Assembly: GCF_040529055.1 (NCBI RefSeq)
Contig: NZ_CP132342.1
Span: 3,470,001 to 3,534,000 of the forward strand
Reading direction: 5' to 3'
From: Xanthomonas sontii
GTDB lineage: Bacteria > Pseudomonadota > Gammaproteobacteria > Xanthomonadales > Xanthomonadaceae
DNA: 64,000 bases
Positions within the stretch are counted from its first letter, which is position 1; every line of letters begins with the position of its first letter. Positions 27,514 to 38,250 of this stretch are shown here, one piece after another. Under the pieces are notes generated by a model. That model had not been told where the DNA came from, did not search any database, and saw only the letters and a list, made by a program, of their open reading frames with translations. The position numbers and the translations under genes are program-made.

Positions 27514-28473
27514 CTACAGCAACGCCGCACCCGGACACTGCAACGGCGACACCCAGTGCTGGCTACCAAAACCAGCGTCCGCAAAGGCCGCCTGCACCGC
27601 CGGTGCCGCGGCCTCGGCCTCGGCACGGCTGGCGAACCAGGCGAACACACTCGGACCAGCGCCGGAAATGCCCGCACCCATCGCCCCCGCCGCCAGCGCC
27701 GCCGCCTTGGCCGCGTCGAAGCCGACGATCAGCGGCGCGCGGCGCGGCTCGATCAGCACGTCGCGCAGGCCGGCGCGCACCAGGGACTCGTCGCCGGCAT
27801 GACAGCCCGCCAGCACCAACGCCAGGTTCGCGCTCTGCGCCACGAACTCGCCGAGCCGGTACTCCCCGGCCAACGCCGCGCGCGCGTGGCGCGTCTCCAG
27901 CGTCGCGTCCGGGTGCACCAGCAGGCTGTGCCAGCCGCTCGGCACCGGCACCGGCACCAGCCGCTCCAGGGTCGACAACACTAGCCCGCCCAACAGCATC
28001 GGGCCGAGGTTGTCGCCGTGGCGGCTGCCGCTGGCCACCGCCTCGCCATCCAGCGCGTAGCCATACAGTCCATCGCGCGACAGCGGCGCGGCAAGCAAGG
28101 CATTGGCCGCCACCAGCGCGGCCACGCACGAGGCGGCCGAGCCGCCCATGCCGGAGCTGAGCGGGATGCCCTTGTCGATCTCCAGTTCGAAACCGAACGG
28201 CAGCGCCAACGCCTCGCGCAGCGACATCAACGCGGCACCGGCGGTGTTGCGTGCGGCCTCCAAGGGCAAGGCCACGGTGGTGCCACGGATCGCGGCAATA
28301 CGCACCTCCGGCGCGTCGATGCGTCGCACCGTCACCGTGTCGCCGACACCTTCCACCGCATAGCCCAGCAGGTCGAAGCCCACCGCCACGTTGGCCACCG
28401 AGGCCGGCGCGAACGCGCGCGCCTGCGTCGGCAGCGCGGCCGTGCCGACGGCGCTCGCTGCCAGCGTCTGCAT
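27514..28473 (-). CDS. thrB: Homoserine kinase
   Basis: A 319-residue GHMP kinase: [24 protein letters not shown] near the N-terminus, the ATP-binding [22 protein letters not shown] loop and a C-terminal [19 protein letters not shown] motif. It phosphorylates homoserine for ThrC. ATG 28473 is taken as start, but a GTG at 28482 overlapping the thrA stop (GTGA) would add three residues. Directly behind thrA; the large palindrome begins right after its stop. Confidence 0.95.
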   Translation of the reverse strand: MQTLAASAVGTAALPTQARAFAPASVANVAVGFDLLGYAVEGVGDTVTVRRIDAPEVRIAAIRGTTVALPLEAARNTAGAALMSLREALALPFGFELEIDKGIPLSSGMGGSAASCVAALVAANALLAAPLSRDGLYGYALDGEAVASGSRHGDNLGPMLLGGLVLSTLERLVPVPVPSGWHSLLVHPDATLETRHARAALAGEYRLGEFVAQSANLALVLAGCHAGDESLVRAGLRDVLIEPRRAPLIVGFDAAKAAALAAGAMGAGISGAGPSVFAWFASRAEAEAAAPAVQAAFADAGFGSQHWVSPLQCPGAALL

Positions 28474-28478
28474 CCGGC

Positions 28479-31004
28479 TCACAGGCGCGCGCCCTCGCCC
28501 GCCGCGACCCGCAGCAGGTCGGCGAACACGCCGGCGGCGGTCACTTCCGGGCCGGCGCCCGGCCCCTGCACCACCAGCGGATTGTTGCAGTAGCGGCGGG
28601 TGGTGAACTGCACCACGTTGTCGGTCAGGCGCAGGTTGGCGAAGGCATGGTCGGCCGGCAGTTCCACCAGGCCCACGCTGGGCGCATGGCCCGGCGCCAG
28701 CCGCGCCACGTAGCGCAGCACGCAGCCGCGCGCCCTGGCCGCCTGCAGGCGCTGCGCGAACACCGCATCGACCTCGTGCAGGCGCGCCATGAAATCGTCC
28801 ACGCTGGCCTGGCGCAACGCTTCCGGCACCAGGCTTTCCACCGCCACGTCCTCCAGGCTCAGTTCGTGCCCTGCCTCGCGTGCCAGGATGACGAGTTTGC
28901 GCGCCACGTCGGTGCCGGACAGGTCGTCGCGCGGGTCCGGCTCGGTGTAGCCCATGCCGCGCGCCTCGGCCACCAGTTGCGCGAACGGCACGCTGCCGTC
29001 GTACTTGTTGAACAGCCAGGCCAGGGTGCCGGAGAAGATGCCTTCGATCGCGGTAACGGCGTCGCCGGTATCGACCAGGTCGCGCAAGGTGGTGATCACC
29101 GGCAGGCCGGCACCGACCGTGGCCTCGTAGCGGAAGCGCGCGCCGCTGGCGGCGGCCGCGGCGCGGATGGCGTGGAAGCGCGGCAGCGGCCCGGCGCCGG
29201 CCTGTTTGTTCGGGGTCACCACGTGGATGCCGGCGGCCAGCCAGCCGGCGTAGCGGTCGGCGACGTCGGCGCTGCCGCTGCAGTCGATGATCACCGCATG
29301 CGGCAGATGCGCCGACAGCAGGTGCGCGGTGAACGCGTCCAGGTCGGTCGGCTGCTGGCCGGCGGCCAGCGCCTGCCGCCAGTCGCCGGCGAAGGCGCGC
29401 GGCTCCAGGCGCATCGTGCTGCGCGAGGCGACCGCGCGCAGGCGCAGGTCGAGGTTGGCCTTGGCCAGCAGTTGCGGCTGCGCGGCGCGCAACTGGTCCA
29501 GCAGCGCCGCACCGACGTTGCCCGGCCCGATCACGCCGACCGAGAAGGTCTGCGGCGACAGCCAGAAGCCGGCATGCGCGGCGCGCAGCGCCTTGGTCGC
29601 GTGCGCGCTGTCGATGGCCACCGAGATGTTGCGCTCGGACGAGCCCTGCGCGATCGCCAGGATGTTGACCTGGGCGCGGCCCAACGACTCGAACAGCCGC
29701 GCGGCCACGCCGGGCTGCCCGGTCATGCCGTCGCCGACCGCGGCCAGCACGCTGATGCCGGTGGTCAACTGCACGCGCTGCACCTGGCCCACCACCAGTT
29801 CGTGGGCGAACGCGGAGAGCACCGCGTCGCGCGCACGTTCGGCCTCGTTCTGGCGCACCACGCAGCAGATGGAATGTTCGGACGACCCTTGCGAGATCAT
29901 CACCACCGACACCCGCGCGTTGCGCAGTGCGGCGAACACGCGCTCGGCGGTGCCGGGCACGCCGATCAGGCCGGTGCCTTCGAGGTTGAGCACGGCCAGG
30001 TCCGGGCTCAGGGTCAGCCCCTTGATCGGGCCGCTGGTGGCGCTGCTGGCGGTGATGCGGGTGCCCGGGTGCTCGGGCTGGAAGGTGTTGCGGATGATGA
30101 TCGGCAGGCCGCGCTCGATCGCTGGCGACATGGTCTGCGGGTGCACCACCTTGGCGCCGAAATAGGCCAGCTCGCAGGCTTCGTCGTAGCTGAGCGTTTC
30201 CAGTTGCACCGCTTCGGGCACGACCCGCGGGTCCGCCGAAAGCACGCCGTCGACGTCGGTCCAGATGTGCAGCTCGGCGGCGTCGAACAGCGCGGCGAAG
30301 ATCGCGCCGGAGTAGTCGCTGCCGTTGCGGCCGAGGGTGGTGATGCGGCCAGCGCGGTCGCGGGCGACGAAGCCGGTGACCACGATGCGCGGCTGCGGGT
30401 GCTCCGCGCGCCATTGCGCCAGGCGCTGCGCGCTGGCGGACCAGTCCACGTCCACGCCCAGTTCGCCGCGGTCGACCACCAAGACCTCGCGCGCATCCAG
30501 CACCGCGCACTCCTCGCCCAACGCACGCAGGTGGTCGCCCAGCAACTGCGCCGAGTACACCTCGCCCAACCCCTGCACGCGGTCCAGCACTTCCCGCGGC
30601 AGTTCGCCGATCACCGCCAGCGCGACGAGGATCTCGGCCAGGTGCTCGAAGCGCGCGTCCAGCCATTCGACCGTGGCGCCGGCATGTTCGCCGAGCAAGG
30701 CCACGGCGGCGGCGCGATGGCGGGCACGGGTTTCGTGCCAGCGCTCGCGCCAGTCGCCGTGGCCGTGCGCGGCCAGTTCGGCCAGGCCGATCAACGCATC
30801 GGTGACGCCCTTCATCGCCGAGACGACGGTGACCTGGAGACGTTCCGGGCGCGCCAACAGCAGTTGCGCGACATGACGGTAGCGTTCGGCATCGGCCACC
30901 GAGGTGCCGCCAAACTTGTGCACGACAGTGGCGGCGGCGAGCGCGGGATCGACGGCGGAATCAGGCGAAGCGGCGACAGCAGGAGCGACGGCGGGGGGCG
31001 ACAT
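28479..31004 (-). CDS. thrA: Bifunctional aspartokinase I / homoserine dehydrogenase I
   Basis: An 841-residue fusion. The N-terminal aspartokinase (about 25-310) has [16 protein letters not shown] and [21 protein letters not shown]; two ACT-type regulatory segments follow (about 325-480, [17 protein letters not shown] and [19 protein letters not shown]) for threonine feedback. The homoserine dehydrogenase (about 485-840) has [16 protein letters not shown] for NADP and [22 protein letters not shown]. Start ATG 31004 ([16 protein letters not shown]) is preceded by a Thr/Ile-rich leader ORF. Catalyses the first and third steps of the aspartate-to-threonine route. Confidence 0.95.
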   Translation of the reverse strand: MSPPAVAPAVAASPDSAVDPALAAATVVHKFGGTSVADAERYRHVAQLLLARPERLQVTVVSAMKGVTDALIGLAELAAHGHGDWRERWHETRARHRAAAVALLGEHAGATVEWLDARFEHLAEILVALAVIGELPREVLDRVQGLGEVYSAQLLGDHLRALGEECAVLDAREVLVVDRGELGVDVDWSASAQRLAQWRAEHPQPRIVVTGFVARDRAGRITTLGRNGSDYSGAIFAALFDAAELHIWTDVDGVLSADPRVVPEAVQLETLSYDEACELAYFGAKVVHPQTMSPAIERGLPIIIRNTFQPEHPGTRITASSATSGPIKGLTLSPDLAVLNLEGTGLIGVPGTAERVFAALRNARVSVVMISQGSSEHSICCVVRQNEAERARDAVLSAFAHELVVGQVQRVQLTTGISVLAAVGDGMTGQPGVAARLFESLGRAQVNILAIAQGSSERNISVAIDSAHATKALRAAHAGFWLSPQTFSVGVIGPGNVGAALLDQLRAAQPQLLAKANLDLRLRAVASRSTMRLEPRAFAGDWRQALAAGQQPTDLDAFTAHLLSAHLPHAVIIDCSGSADVADRYAGWLAAGIHVVTPNKQAGAGPLPRFHAIRAAAAASGARFRYEATVGAGLPVITTLRDLVDTGDAVTAIEGIFSGTLAWLFNKYDGSVPFAQLVAEARGMGYTEPDPRDDLSGTDVARKLVILAREAGHELSLEDVAVESLVPEALRQASVDDFMARLHEVDAVFAQRLQAARARGCVLRYVARLAPGHAPSVGLVELPADHAFANLRLTDNVVQFTTRRYCNNPLVVQGPGAGPEVTAAGVFADLLRVAAGEGARL

Positions 31005-31022
31005 GGAAGACCTCGGAGTGGA

Positions 31023-31079
31023 GGCCCCGCTCGCATCAGGCTGAGGGATTCCCCCGCATCCTGATCCGGGTGCGGGGCC
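31023..31079 (-). promoter_or_regulatory. Candidate thr attenuator or leader RNA fold
   Basis: Between the leader stop and thrA, GGCCCCGC (minus strand, 31079-31072) can pair with GCGGGGCC (31030-31023), enclosing ATCAGG/CCTGAT (31065-31060 with 31040-31035). Alternatively CCCCGCA (31077-31071) pairs with TGCGGGG (31058-31052). The two folds exclude each other. There is no U-run after the outer stem, so whether the switch works on transcription or translation is open. Confidence 0.5.
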
Positions 31080-31093
31080 GTGGTGTTCGACGA

Positions 31094-31228
31094 TCAGACG
31101 AAGACGACGGGCCGCACCGGGCGAATGGTGAGGGTGGTAATACCGGTGGTAATGCCCGCAGCAGCGCCCGCCGCGTGCCGAAGCGAGCGCGGAAGCGAGA
31201 TGGCGATGGAGGCGAAGACCAGAGGCAT
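31094..31228 (-). CDS. thrL: thr operon leader peptide
   Basis: A 44-codon ORF from ATG 31228 to TGA 31094-31096, ending 89 nt before thrA. Residues 25-35 read G-I-T-T-G-I-T-T-L-T-I: five Thr and three Ile in eleven codons, the hallmark of the E. coli thr leader, which also mixes Thr and Ile codons. The tail is IRPVRPVVFV. The first 20 residues (MPLVFASIAISLPRSLRHAA) are longer than in the enteric leader. Stalling at scarce charged tRNA-Thr or tRNA-Ile would change folding of the downstream stems. Inferred by analogy; too short to be found by ordinary gene callers. Confidence 0.7.
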   Translation of the reverse strand: MPLVFASIAISLPRSLRHAAGAAAGITTGITTLTIRPVRPVVFV

Positions 31229-31237
31229 GGACGCAAG

Positions 31238-31265
31238 AGGACATCATGCGCCGGGGCGCTGTCAA
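31238..31265 (-). promoter_or_regulatory. Candidate thr operon promoter
   Basis: A perfect -35 TTGACA (minus strand, 31265-31260) lies 32 nt before the leader-peptide ATG; the matching -10 at 17-bp spacing is poor (TGTCCT, 31243-31238). No better pair was seen in the 240-bp gap to the lipoprotein gene. Confidence 0.35.
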
Positions 31266-31467
31266 GCGCCGCGTGTGCAACCGCAGCATCGGCGCTGCGG
31301 CCCTGGCAAACGGTTGCAAAAGTGACTATCGCGCCAAGCCAGGAAACACCACGTTAAGGCCACCAAGCAGGGCGCGCCGGGCGACACGCAACGCCGTCCA
31401 AGCAGGCCTGAGCGTCGACACGCAGCGAACGCGCGACGCCGCCGGCGCCGCGCGTTTTGCGCAACCC

Positions 31468-31800
31468 TTACTGCTGCTTCTGATCGGTCGGCGGCTGCTG
31501 CTGCGGATCCGGGTTGGCAGGATCCTGGGGGGTCGTCGGGCTGGTCGGAGACGTCGTGGTCGGCGGTACGCCCTGCGACGCGTCCTGGCCCTGCATCGTG
31601 CCCTGCCCGGTCGCGGTGCCGCTGGCATCGCCGCTGGTGGTGCCGGCCGGGGCGGTGCTGCCGCCTGCCGGGCTGCCGTCGGCCGCTGCGGGCGGGTTGG
31701 CCGCATTCGGATCGGTGGCCGGTTGGTCGCCGTCGCGCTTGCAGGCCGCGAGCGCAGCCAGCATCGAACCGACCAGGACCATCTTCATTGCTGTTTTCAT
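31468..31800 (-). CDS. Small low-complexity lipoprotein
   Basis: A 110-residue predicted lipoprotein: MKTAMKMVLVGSMLAALAAC ends in a lipobox with Cys at residue 20. The mature part is almost entirely Pro/Thr/Ala/Gln/Asp/Gly and lacks predicted structure (repeated PTTTSPTSPTTPQDP and the QQQPPTDQKQQ end). GGAG precedes the start by 6 nt. No family is recognised. It is probably an envelope-anchored disordered protein and is unrelated to the thr genes behind it. Confidence 0.75.
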   Translation of the reverse strand: MKTAMKMVLVGSMLAALAACKRDGDQPATDPNAANPPAAADGSPAGGSTAPAGTTSGDASGTATGQGTMQGQDASQGVPPTTTSPTSPTTPQDPANPDPQQQPPTDQKQQ

Positions 31801-32216
31801 CTGTGACTCCTGCTTCGCATAGGGGTGGGAATCGCTGCGGGCGTGCCGGCAAGCCGGCGATCACGCCAGGCCCGAGGCGATCAGGACCGCCGATGCGCGG
31901 CGGCGATCGTCCCGCCGCACGGAGTTGCGGTCGGGACGCTTGTGGCGGACGTGGCAGAGGCGACTTCGTCCTCGTCGTCCATCGGCACTGCAATAACTAG
32001 AGTTCGCGGCGCGAATCGCCGCCAAGCGCAGTGGCCGACGGACGCAGCCTACGCAGGACGATGCTCAGGCCGCGTCGGTACAAGGTGTAGAGGACGTTAT
32101 TGCAGACAGATCGGACACCGCGCGACTCACCATCGCGGCCGCTGCGCAGGAGGCATGGGCAGGCAGCGCGATGGCCGCTGGCGGCGGCGCGGCCGCGGCG
32201 GACGGCATGCACGAAA
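31801..32216. other. Gene-free stretch
   Basis: About 415 bp between the lipoprotein start and the tRNA 3' end. It holds the lipoprotein ribosome site and presumably its promoter. ORFs crossing it run through the tRNA and show no coding signs. Short GCCGGC/CGGCGG inverted pieces are present, but no structure stood out. Confidence 0.5.
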
Positions 32217-32293
32217 TGGTGACCCCGGCGCGATTCGAACGCACGACCTGTCCCTTAGGAGGGGACCGCTCTATCCAGCTGAGCTACGGGGCC
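32217..32293 (-). tRNA. tRNA-Arg (anticodon CCT)
   Basis: A 77-nt tRNA with encoded CCA. The 5' acceptor GGCCCCG pairs with CGGGGTC (one G-U) before discriminator A. D arm GCTCAGCTGGATAGAGC, anticodon stem GTCCC/GGGAC with loop CTCCTAA (anticodon CCT), and T arm with GTTCGAATC. It decodes AGG, a rare Arg codon in this genome. Confidence 0.95.
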
Positions 32294-32308
32294 ATTGGCC
32301 TGGCGGGG

Positions 32309-32314
32309 ATTCTA
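32309..32314 (-). promoter_or_regulatory. tRNA-Arg promoter -10 with GC-rich discriminator
   Basis: TAGAAT on the minus strand 16 nt before the tRNA 5' end, followed by CCCCGCC. Such a GC-rich discriminator is typical of stringently controlled stable-RNA promoters. A good -35 is not visible at 17 bp. Confidence 0.5.
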
Positions 32315-32463
32315 CGGCATTGCCCACGCGTTTTTTGCGCTCGCCAGCCGCCCCCGCCAGCGGCGGCGGCCGGATGCGTCCGGTCTGCTAAAATTGCCGG
32401 CTGCGCGTCCCGCGTCCCCCGCCTGCGGTCGCCTTCCCTGTCGCAACGAACCCAGGAGATTCC

Positions 32464-33996
32464 ATGTCCGCTGACCTGCTCAAGGCGCTCGGCCTCGCCG
32501 CCACCAACTCCGGCACCTATCTCGGCAATGGCGAGTGGTCCAGCGCCACCGGCGCCGGCGTGCTGCAGCCGCTCAACCCGTCGAGCAACGACATCATCGC
32601 CGACGTCCAGGCCACCACCGAGCAGGACTACGAAACGGTGATCGCCCGCGCCCAGGCCGCGTTCAAGGTCTGGCGCACCACCCCGGCGCCGCGCCGCGGC
32701 GAAGCGGTGCGGCTGTGCGGCGAAGCGCTGCGCAAGCACAAGGACGCACTGGGCTCGCTGGTCGCGCTGGAAATGGGCAAGAGCAAGCCGGAAGGCGATG
32801 GCGAAGTGCAGGAGATGATCGACATCGCCGATTTCGCGGTCGGCCAGAGCCGCATGCTGTACGGCTACACCCTGCATTCGGAGCGCCCCGGCCACCGCAT
32901 GTACGAGCAGTACCAGCCGCTGGGCCTGGTCGGCATCATCAGCGCGTTCAACTTCCCGGTCGCGGTGTGGAGCTGGAACGCGTTCCTGGCGGCGATCTGC
33001 GGCGACATCTGCATCTGGAAGCCGTCCAACAAGACCCCGCTGACCGCGATCGCGTCGATGAAGATCTGCAACGAGGCGCTGCGCGACGCCGGCTTCCCGG
33101 ACATCTTCTTCCTGATCAACGACGCCGGCGTGGCCCTGTCCGAGCGCCTGGTCGAGGACACCCGCATCCCGCTGATCAGCTTCACCGGCTCCACCCAGGT
33201 CGGCCGCGTCGTCGCCGAGAAGTGCGCGCGCCGGCTGGGCCGCTGCCTGCTGGAGCTGGGCGGCAACAACGCGATCATCCTCGACGAGAGCGCCGACCTG
33301 AAGCTGGCGGTGCCCGGCATCGTGTTCGGCGCCGTCGGCACCGCCGGCCAGCGCTGCACCACCACGCGCCGGCTGATCGTGCACGAATCGATCTACGACA
33401 CCGTGCTGGCCACCCTGGTCAAGGCCTACAAGCAGGTCGAAGGCAAGATCGGCGACCCCACCGACCCGGCCAACCTGATGGGCCCGCTGAACAGCCGCGG
33501 CGCGGTCGAGCAGTTCCTGGACTCGATCGCCAAGGCCAAGGCCGCCGGCGGCACCATCGAGACCGGCGGCACCGCGCTGGACCGCCCGGGCAACTTCGTG
33601 CTGCCGGCCATCGTCACCGGCCTGAAGAACAGCGACGAAGTGGTCCAGCACGAAACCTTCGCGCCGATCCTGTACGTGATGAAGTACAGCACCCTGGACG
33701 AGGCCATCGACATGCAGAACGGCGTGCCGCAGGGCCTGTCCTCGTCGATCTTCACCCAGAACCTGAAGGCGGCGGAGAAGTTCCTGTCCGCGGCCGGCAG
33801 CGACTGCGGCATCGCCAACGTCAACATCGGCACCTCCGGCGCCGAGATCGGCGGCGCCTTCGGCGGCGAGAAGGACACCGGCGGCGGCCGCGAGTCCGGT
33901 TCGGACGCGTGGAAGGTGTACATGCGCCGGCAGACCAACACGATCAACTACTCCGATTCGCTGCCGCTGGCGCAGGGCATCAAGTTCGATCTGTAA
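32464..33996 (+). CDS. amaB: ALDH7-family aldehyde dehydrogenase, probable L-piperidine-6-carboxylate dehydrogenase
   Basis: A 510-residue NAD-dependent aldehyde dehydrogenase. Catalytic Glu lies in [13 protein letters not shown] and catalytic Cys in [15 protein letters not shown]; the cofactor loop [11 protein letters not shown] and Asn in [14 protein letters not shown] are present. The signatures [21 protein letters not shown] and the C-terminal [25 protein letters not shown] are those of ALDH7/antiquitin, which oxidises alpha-aminoadipic semialdehyde in lysine catabolism. The symbol follows the Pseudomonas name; substrate assignment is by family. AGGAG precedes the ATG. Monocistronic, downstream of the divergent tRNA. 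Confidence 0.88.
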   Translation: MSADLLKALGLAATNSGTYLGNGEWSSATGAGVLQPLNPSSNDIIADVQATTEQDYETVIARAQAAFKVWRTTPAPRRGEAVRLCGEALRKHKDALGSLVALEMGKSKPEGDGEVQEMIDIADFAVGQSRMLYGYTLHSERPGHRMYEQYQPLGLVGIISAFNFPVAVWSWNAFLAAICGDICIWKPSNKTPLTAIASMKICNEALRDAGFPDIFFLINDAGVALSERLVEDTRIPLISFTGSTQVGRVVAEKCARRLGRCLLELGGNNAIILDESADLKLAVPGIVFGAVGTAGQRCTTTRRLIVHESIYDTVLATLVKAYKQVEGKIGDPTDPANLMGPLNSRGAVEQFLDSIAKAKAAGGTIETGGTALDRPGNFVLPAIVTGLKNSDEVVQHETFAPILYVMKYSTLDEAIDMQNGVPQGLSSSIFTQNLKAAEKFLSAAGSDCGIANVNIGTSGAEIGGAFGGEKDTGGGRESGSDAWKVYMRRQTNTINYSDSLPLAQGIKFDL

Positions 33997-34062
33997 CGCG
34001 GCGAGCGCGGCGGCCCGCACCCTGCGGCCGCCGCCCCTTTCCTTCTGCAAGGAGCGACAGCG

Positions 34063-34344
34063 ATGAGTCAGGTGCGCGAGACCAATTCCCTGGCGGTGGT
34101 CAGCCTGGTCGCCGGGATCCTCGGCTGGACCCTGATGCCGGTGCTGGGCAGCCTCGGCGCGATCATCACCGGGCATCTGGCCCGGGCGGAGATCCGCCGC
34201 CAGCCGCAGCGCTTCCAGGGCGATGGCCTGGCGGTGGGCGGGCTGATCCTGGGCTGGGCCGCAGTGGTGCTGGCCGTGCTGGCGGTACTGGCCTTCGTGC
34301 TGTTCTTCGGCGGGCTGGCCTGGTTCGCCAGCACCCATTCGTGA
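34063..34344 (+). CDS. DUF4190-family membrane protein
   Basis: A 93-residue protein with two membrane segments (about 9-35, [27 protein letters not shown], and 58-88, [27 protein letters not shown]). Between them [23 protein letters not shown] matches the DUF4190 pattern (GHiAr..ir..p....G.glA..Glilg). Function unknown. GTG of the methyltransferase overlaps its TGA, so the two are translationally coupled. Confidence 0.82.
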   Translation: MSQVRETNSLAVVSLVAGILGWTLMPVLGSLGAIITGHLARAEIRRQPQRFQGDGLAVGGLILGWAAVVLAVLAVLAFVLFFGGLAWFASTHS

Positions 34345-35114
34345 GCCGGGACGCCGCCGCGCCGCGGGAACGCTTCAGCGACCGCGTCGCCGATTACGTG
34401 CGCTACCGCCCCAGCTATCCGGCGGCGCTGCTGGACTGGGTGCACGGCGAGCTGGGCGTGGCGCGCGATGCGCTGGTCGCCGACATCGGCGCCGGCACCG
34501 GCATTTCCACGCGCCTGTTCCTGCAGGCCGGGCATCCGGCCCTGGCCGTGGAGCCGAACGCGGCGATGCGCGAGGCCGCAATGGCGCTGCTGCAGGACCT
34601 GCCGGGCTTCCGCGCCATCGACGGCAGCGCCGAGGCCACCACCCTGGCCGATGCCAGCGTCGACCTGGTCAGCGCCGCGCAGGCCTTCCACTGGTTCGAC
34701 CTGGAGGCGGTGCGCCGCGAATGGGCACGCGTGCTGCGTCCGGGCGGGTTGGCGCTGGTGTACTGGAACTCGCGCCTGCTCGACGCCACGCCGTTCCTGG
34801 AAGGCTACGAGCAGTTGCTGCTGGAGTACGGCACCGACTACAGCGCGGTGGCCGAGCGCTACCACGACGATGCCACCATGCAGCGCTGGTTCGGCGCCGG
34901 CCTGCGCGGCACCGCGCAGTTCCCCAACGCGCAGCGCATGGATTTCGAGGCGCTGCGCGGACGCCTGCTGTCCTCCTCCTACGCGCCGCTGCCCGGCCAC
35001 CCGCGGCATGCGCCGATGCTGGACGCGTTGCGCGCGCTGTTCGACCGGCACCAGCGCGACGGCGTCGTCGCGTTCCATTACCGCACCCGCGCCTTCGCCG
35101 GGACGCTGAACTGA
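34341..35114 (+). CDS. Class I SAM-dependent methyltransferase
   Basis: A 257-residue methyltransferase. The GTG at 34341 overlaps the preceding stop (GTGA) and no better start exists. Motif I is [16 protein letters not shown] (SAM binding), followed by [12 protein letters not shown] and [26 protein letters not shown] (motifs II to III), then [12 protein letters not shown]. The AQAFHWFD signature is of the Methyltransf_11/25 type seen in many bacterial trans-aconitate-like enzymes; the substrate is unknown. It ends 8 nt before pyrD. Confidence 0.88.
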   Translation: MSRDAAAPRERFSDRVADYVRYRPSYPAALLDWVHGELGVARDALVADIGAGTGISTRLFLQAGHPALAVEPNAAMREAAMALLQDLPGFRAIDGSAEATTLADASVDLVSAAQAFHWFDLEAVRREWARVLRPGGLALVYWNSRLLDATPFLEGYEQLLLEYGTDYSAVAERYHDDATMQRWFGAGLRGTAQFPNAQRMDFEALRGRLLSSSYAPLPGHPRHAPMLDALRALFDRHQRDGVVAFHYRTRAFAGTLN

Positions 35115-35122
35115 GCCACGCC

Positions 35123-36178
35123 ATGTACTCCCTCGCCCGACCGTTCCTGTTCGCCTTCGATGCCGAGCGCGCCCACGCCCTGGGCCTGCGCGCGATCGAA
35201 CTGGCCTACCGCACCGGCACCAATCCGTTGCTGGCGCGCACGATCGCACCGATGCCCACGCGCGCCTTCGGCCTGGAGTTTCCCAATCCGGTCGGACTGG
35301 CCGCGGGCCTGGACAAGAACGGCGAGCACATCGACGCGCTGCTGGCGCTGGGCTTCGGCTTCGTCGAGATCGGCACGGTCACCCCGCGCGCGCAGGCCGG
35401 CAATCCGCAGCCGCGCATGTTCCGGCTGCCGCGGCAGCAGGCGGTGATCAACCGCATGGGCTTCAACAACCTGGGCGTGGATGCGCTGGTGCGCAACGTC
35501 GAGCGCGCGCGGCGCCGGCGCGGCCTGCTCGGCATCAACATCGGCAAGAACAAGGACACCCCGAACGAGGACGCCGCGTCCGACTACCTGCATTGCCTGG
35601 AGAAGGTCTATGCGCTGTCCGACTACGTCACCGTCAACATCTCCTCGCCCAACACCGCCGGCCTGCGCGAGCTGCAGGAGGAACAGGCGCTGCGGCAGCT
35701 GATCGCGCGCCTGCGCGAGGCGCAGGAAGCGCTGGCGGCGCGCCACGGCAAGCGCGTGCCGATGCTGGTCAAGGTGGCGCCGGACCTGAGCGACAGCGAC
35801 ATCGACGCGGCGGCGCGGGTGCTGTCGGACCTGCAGGTGGACGGGGTGATCGCCACCAATACCACCGTCGCCCGCCCCGGCCTGGAACACGAACCGCTGG
35901 GCGGCGAAAGCGGCGGCCTGTCCGGCGCGCCGCTGCTGGGCCAGTCCACGCTGGTGCTGCGCCGCTTGCGCGCGCGCCTGCCCGAGAGCATCCCGCTGAT
36001 CGGCGTCGGCGGCATCCTCTCCGGTGCCGACGCGGTGGCGAAGATGGCCGCCGGGGCCGCCCTGGTGCAGTGCTACAGCGGCCTGGTGTTCCGCGGGCCG
36101 GAGCTGATCGGCGAGTGCGTGGAGGCGATGCGCCGGCGCCGCGAAGCGCCCAGCCGCGGGGACGTGGTCGTCCCATGA
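35123..36178 (+). CDS. pyrD: Dihydroorotate dehydrogenase (quinone), class 2
   Basis: A 351-residue FMN enzyme of pyrimidine synthesis that transfers electrons from dihydroorotate to membrane quinones. The N-terminal helices [21 protein letters not shown] bind the membrane (class 2). [43 protein letters not shown] with the catalytic Ser, VKVAPDLSD and [27 protein letters not shown] complete the FMN-binding barrel. Ends in ATGA overlap with murB. Confidence 0.96.
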   Translation: MYSLARPFLFAFDAERAHALGLRAIELAYRTGTNPLLARTIAPMPTRAFGLEFPNPVGLAAGLDKNGEHIDALLALGFGFVEIGTVTPRAQAGNPQPRMFRLPRQQAVINRMGFNNLGVDALVRNVERARRRRGLLGINIGKNKDTPNEDAASDYLHCLEKVYALSDYVTVNISSPNTAGLRELQEEQALRQLIARLREAQEALAARHGKRVPMLVKVAPDLSDSDIDAAARVLSDLQVDGVIATNTTVARPGLEHEPLGGESGGLSGAPLLGQSTLVLRRLRARLPESIPLIGVGGILSGADAVAKMAAGAALVQCYSGLVFRGPELIGECVEAMRRRREAPSRGDVVVP

Positions 36179-37218
36179 GCACGACGGCCTGGTCGCTCAC
36201 CGCGCAGGCGCCGCTGCAGGCGCTCAACACCTTCCACGTCGCCGCGCAGGCGCCGTGGCTGCTGCAGATCTTCGCGCCCGAGGCGCTGCCCGAGGCGCTG
36301 CTGGCGCCGGAGCTGGCCGGCGCCGCGCTGCTGCCGCTGGGCAGCGGCAGCAACATGCTGTTCGCCGGCGATGCGCCGGGCGTGGTGCTGTGCTTCGCCA
36401 ACCGCAGCATCGACACCCTGGAGCACCGCGCCGACTACGCCATCGTCCGCGCCGGCGCCGGCGTGGGCTGGCACGAGCTGGTGATGTGGTCGCTGGTGCA
36501 AGGTTTGTCAGGCCTGGAGAACCTGGCGCTGATCCCCGGCACGGTCGGCGCCGCGCCGATCCAGAACATCGGCGCCTACGGCGCGCAGATGGGCGAGTTC
36601 GTGCACGTGGTCGAGGTCTACGACCGCGCCGACGCGCGCTTCGTGCGGCTGGACGCGGCCGCCTGCGAGTTCGGCTACCGCGACAGTCTGTTCAAGCGTC
36701 AGCCCGACCGCTACCTGATCGCCGCGGTGGAGTTCAACCTGCCGCGGCTGCATGCGCTGCGCCTGGACTACGCCGGCATCGGCGAGGAACTGCAGGCGAT
36801 GGGCATCGCCACGCCCGGCGCGCCCGACGTGGCCCAGGCGGTGATCAACATCCGCCGGCGCAAGCTGCCCGACCCGGACGTGCTCGGCAACGCCGGCAGC
36901 TTCTTCAAGAACCCGCTGCTGCCGCTGGAACAGGCACTGGCGCTGCAGCACGAACACCCGGCACTGCCGGTGTTTCCCGGCGACGACGACAGCCAGCGCA
37001 AGCTGTCGGCGGCGTGGCTGATCGAGGCCTGCGGCTGGAAAGGCTACCGCGACGGCGACGCCGGCGTGTCCGCCGCGCACGCGCTGGTGCTGGTCAACCA
37101 CGGCCAGGCCAGCGGTGCCGAGCTGCTGGAACTGGCGCGGCGCATCACCGCTTCGGTGAGCGAGCGCTTCGGCGTCATCCTGGAGCCGGAGCCGCGCATC
37201 GTCGGCGCACAGTGGTAG
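36175..37218 (+). CDS. murB: UDP-N-acetylenolpyruvoylglucosamine reductase
   Basis: A 347-residue FAD enzyme of peptidoglycan precursor synthesis, reducing UDP-GlcNAc-enolpyruvate to UDP-MurNAc. Conserved: [12 protein letters not shown] near the start, [48 protein letters not shown] with the catalytic region, and [10 protein letters not shown] with the catalytic Ser; the C-terminal [32 protein letters not shown] is type I MurB. It overlaps pyrD by 4 nt and the EamA gene by 7 nt. Confidence 0.96.
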   Translation: MSTTAWSLTAQAPLQALNTFHVAAQAPWLLQIFAPEALPEALLAPELAGAALLPLGSGSNMLFAGDAPGVVLCFANRSIDTLEHRADYAIVRAGAGVGWHELVMWSLVQGLSGLENLALIPGTVGAAPIQNIGAYGAQMGEFVHVVEVYDRADARFVRLDAAACEFGYRDSLFKRQPDRYLIAAVEFNLPRLHALRLDYAGIGEELQAMGIATPGAPDVAQAVINIRRRKLPDPDVLGNAGSFFKNPLLPLEQALALQHEHPALPVFPGDDDSQRKLSAAWLIEACGWKGYRDGDAGVSAAHALVLVNHGQASGAELLELARRITASVSERFGVILEPEPRIVGAQW

Positions 37219-38120
37219 CCGCGCCCACGCCGCTGCGCGCGGCGCTGCTGATGCTGGCCAGTACGATGGCCTTCGGGCTGATGGTCGTCGCGATCCGGTT
37301 GGCCTCGGCGCAGCTGTCCACGCTGCAGATCGCCTTCTTCCGCAACCTGTTCGGCCTGCTGTTCCTGTTGCCGATGCTGCTGCGGCCGGGCCGGCCACTG
37401 CCACGCACCGCGCAACTGCCGCGTTACCTGCTGCGCACCGCGATCGGCCTGGTGTCGATGCTCGCCGGGTTCTGGGCGATCGGGCATCTGCCGCTGTCGC
37501 AGGCGATCGCACTGTCCTACTCCACCCCGCTGTTCGCGACCCTGGCCGCCGCCCTGTGGCTGGGCGAGACGGTGCGCCTGCGGCGCTGGCTGGCGGTGCT
37601 GTGCGGCTTCGTCGGGGTACTGCTGATCGTGCGTCCCGGCGCCGCCGCGTTCAGCCCCGGCACCCTGGTGGCGGTACTGGCCGCGGTAATGAGCGCCCTG
37701 GTCGCGATCCAGATCAAGCAACTGGCGCGGGTCGACGCCGCCAACACGGTGGTGTTCTACACCTACGCGTTCTGGGTGCCGATGTCGCTGCTGCCGGCGC
37801 TGTTCGTGTGGCGCTGGCCGCACGGCATCGACTGGCTGTGGCTGCTGGCCACCGGCCTGTTCGGCACCCTCGGCCAGTTGCTGTGGACGCATGCGCTGCG
37901 CCTCGGCGAGGTCTCCGCACTGACCCCGATCAGCTTCACCCAGCTGCCGCTGGTGGCGCTGTTCGGCTGGTGGCTGTTCGACGAGACGCCGGACGGCGGC
38001 ACCGTGCTGGGCGCGCTGGTGATCCTCGGCGCCAACGCCTACATCGCCCACCGCGAGGCGGTGCTGGCACGGCGTGCGGCGCGCGCCGGGGCCGGCACGC
38101 CGCCGACCCTGGACGCCTAG
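37212..38120 (+). CDS. EamA/DMT-superfamily transporter
   Basis: A 302-residue inner-membrane protein with ten hydrophobic segments in two EamA repeats (about 8-135 and 150-285): [31 protein letters not shown] and [40 protein letters not shown] in the first, [37 protein letters not shown] in the second. Such proteins export small metabolites; substrate unknown. The GTG at 37212 overlaps the end of murB; no SD is obvious, so translation is probably coupled. Confidence 0.85.
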   Translation: MVAAPTPLRAALLMLASTMAFGLMVVAIRLASAQLSTLQIAFFRNLFGLLFLLPMLLRPGRPLPRTAQLPRYLLRTAIGLVSMLAGFWAIGHLPLSQAIALSYSTPLFATLAAALWLGETVRLRRWLAVLCGFVGVLLIVRPGAAAFSPGTLVAVLAAVMSALVAIQIKQLARVDAANTVVFYTYAFWVPMSLLPALFVWRWPHGIDWLWLLATGLFGTLGQLLWTHALRLGEVSALTPISFTQLPLVALFGWWLFDETPDGGTVLGALVILGANAYIAHREAVLARRAARAGAGTPPTLDA

Positions 38121-38250
38121 CGGTGCGCGTAACGCCGCGTCGCGCCGCGGCGTCCCGACGATCGCCGACACAGGCACAGCGCGCGGTCGCCGCACGCGGC
38201 CGGTGCCGCTACCATCCTCGCGCACTCGACACGGCGGCAAGCGACTCACG

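Noticed and set aside
31036..31236. 66-codon frame in the thr leader region
   Set aside because: It overlaps the leader ORF in another frame and lacks the Thr/Ile codon cluster; it is Arg/Pro/Leu-rich shadow.
31825..32391. 188-codon plus-strand frame
   Set aside because: It crosses the tRNA-Arg gene and contains no recognisable domain.
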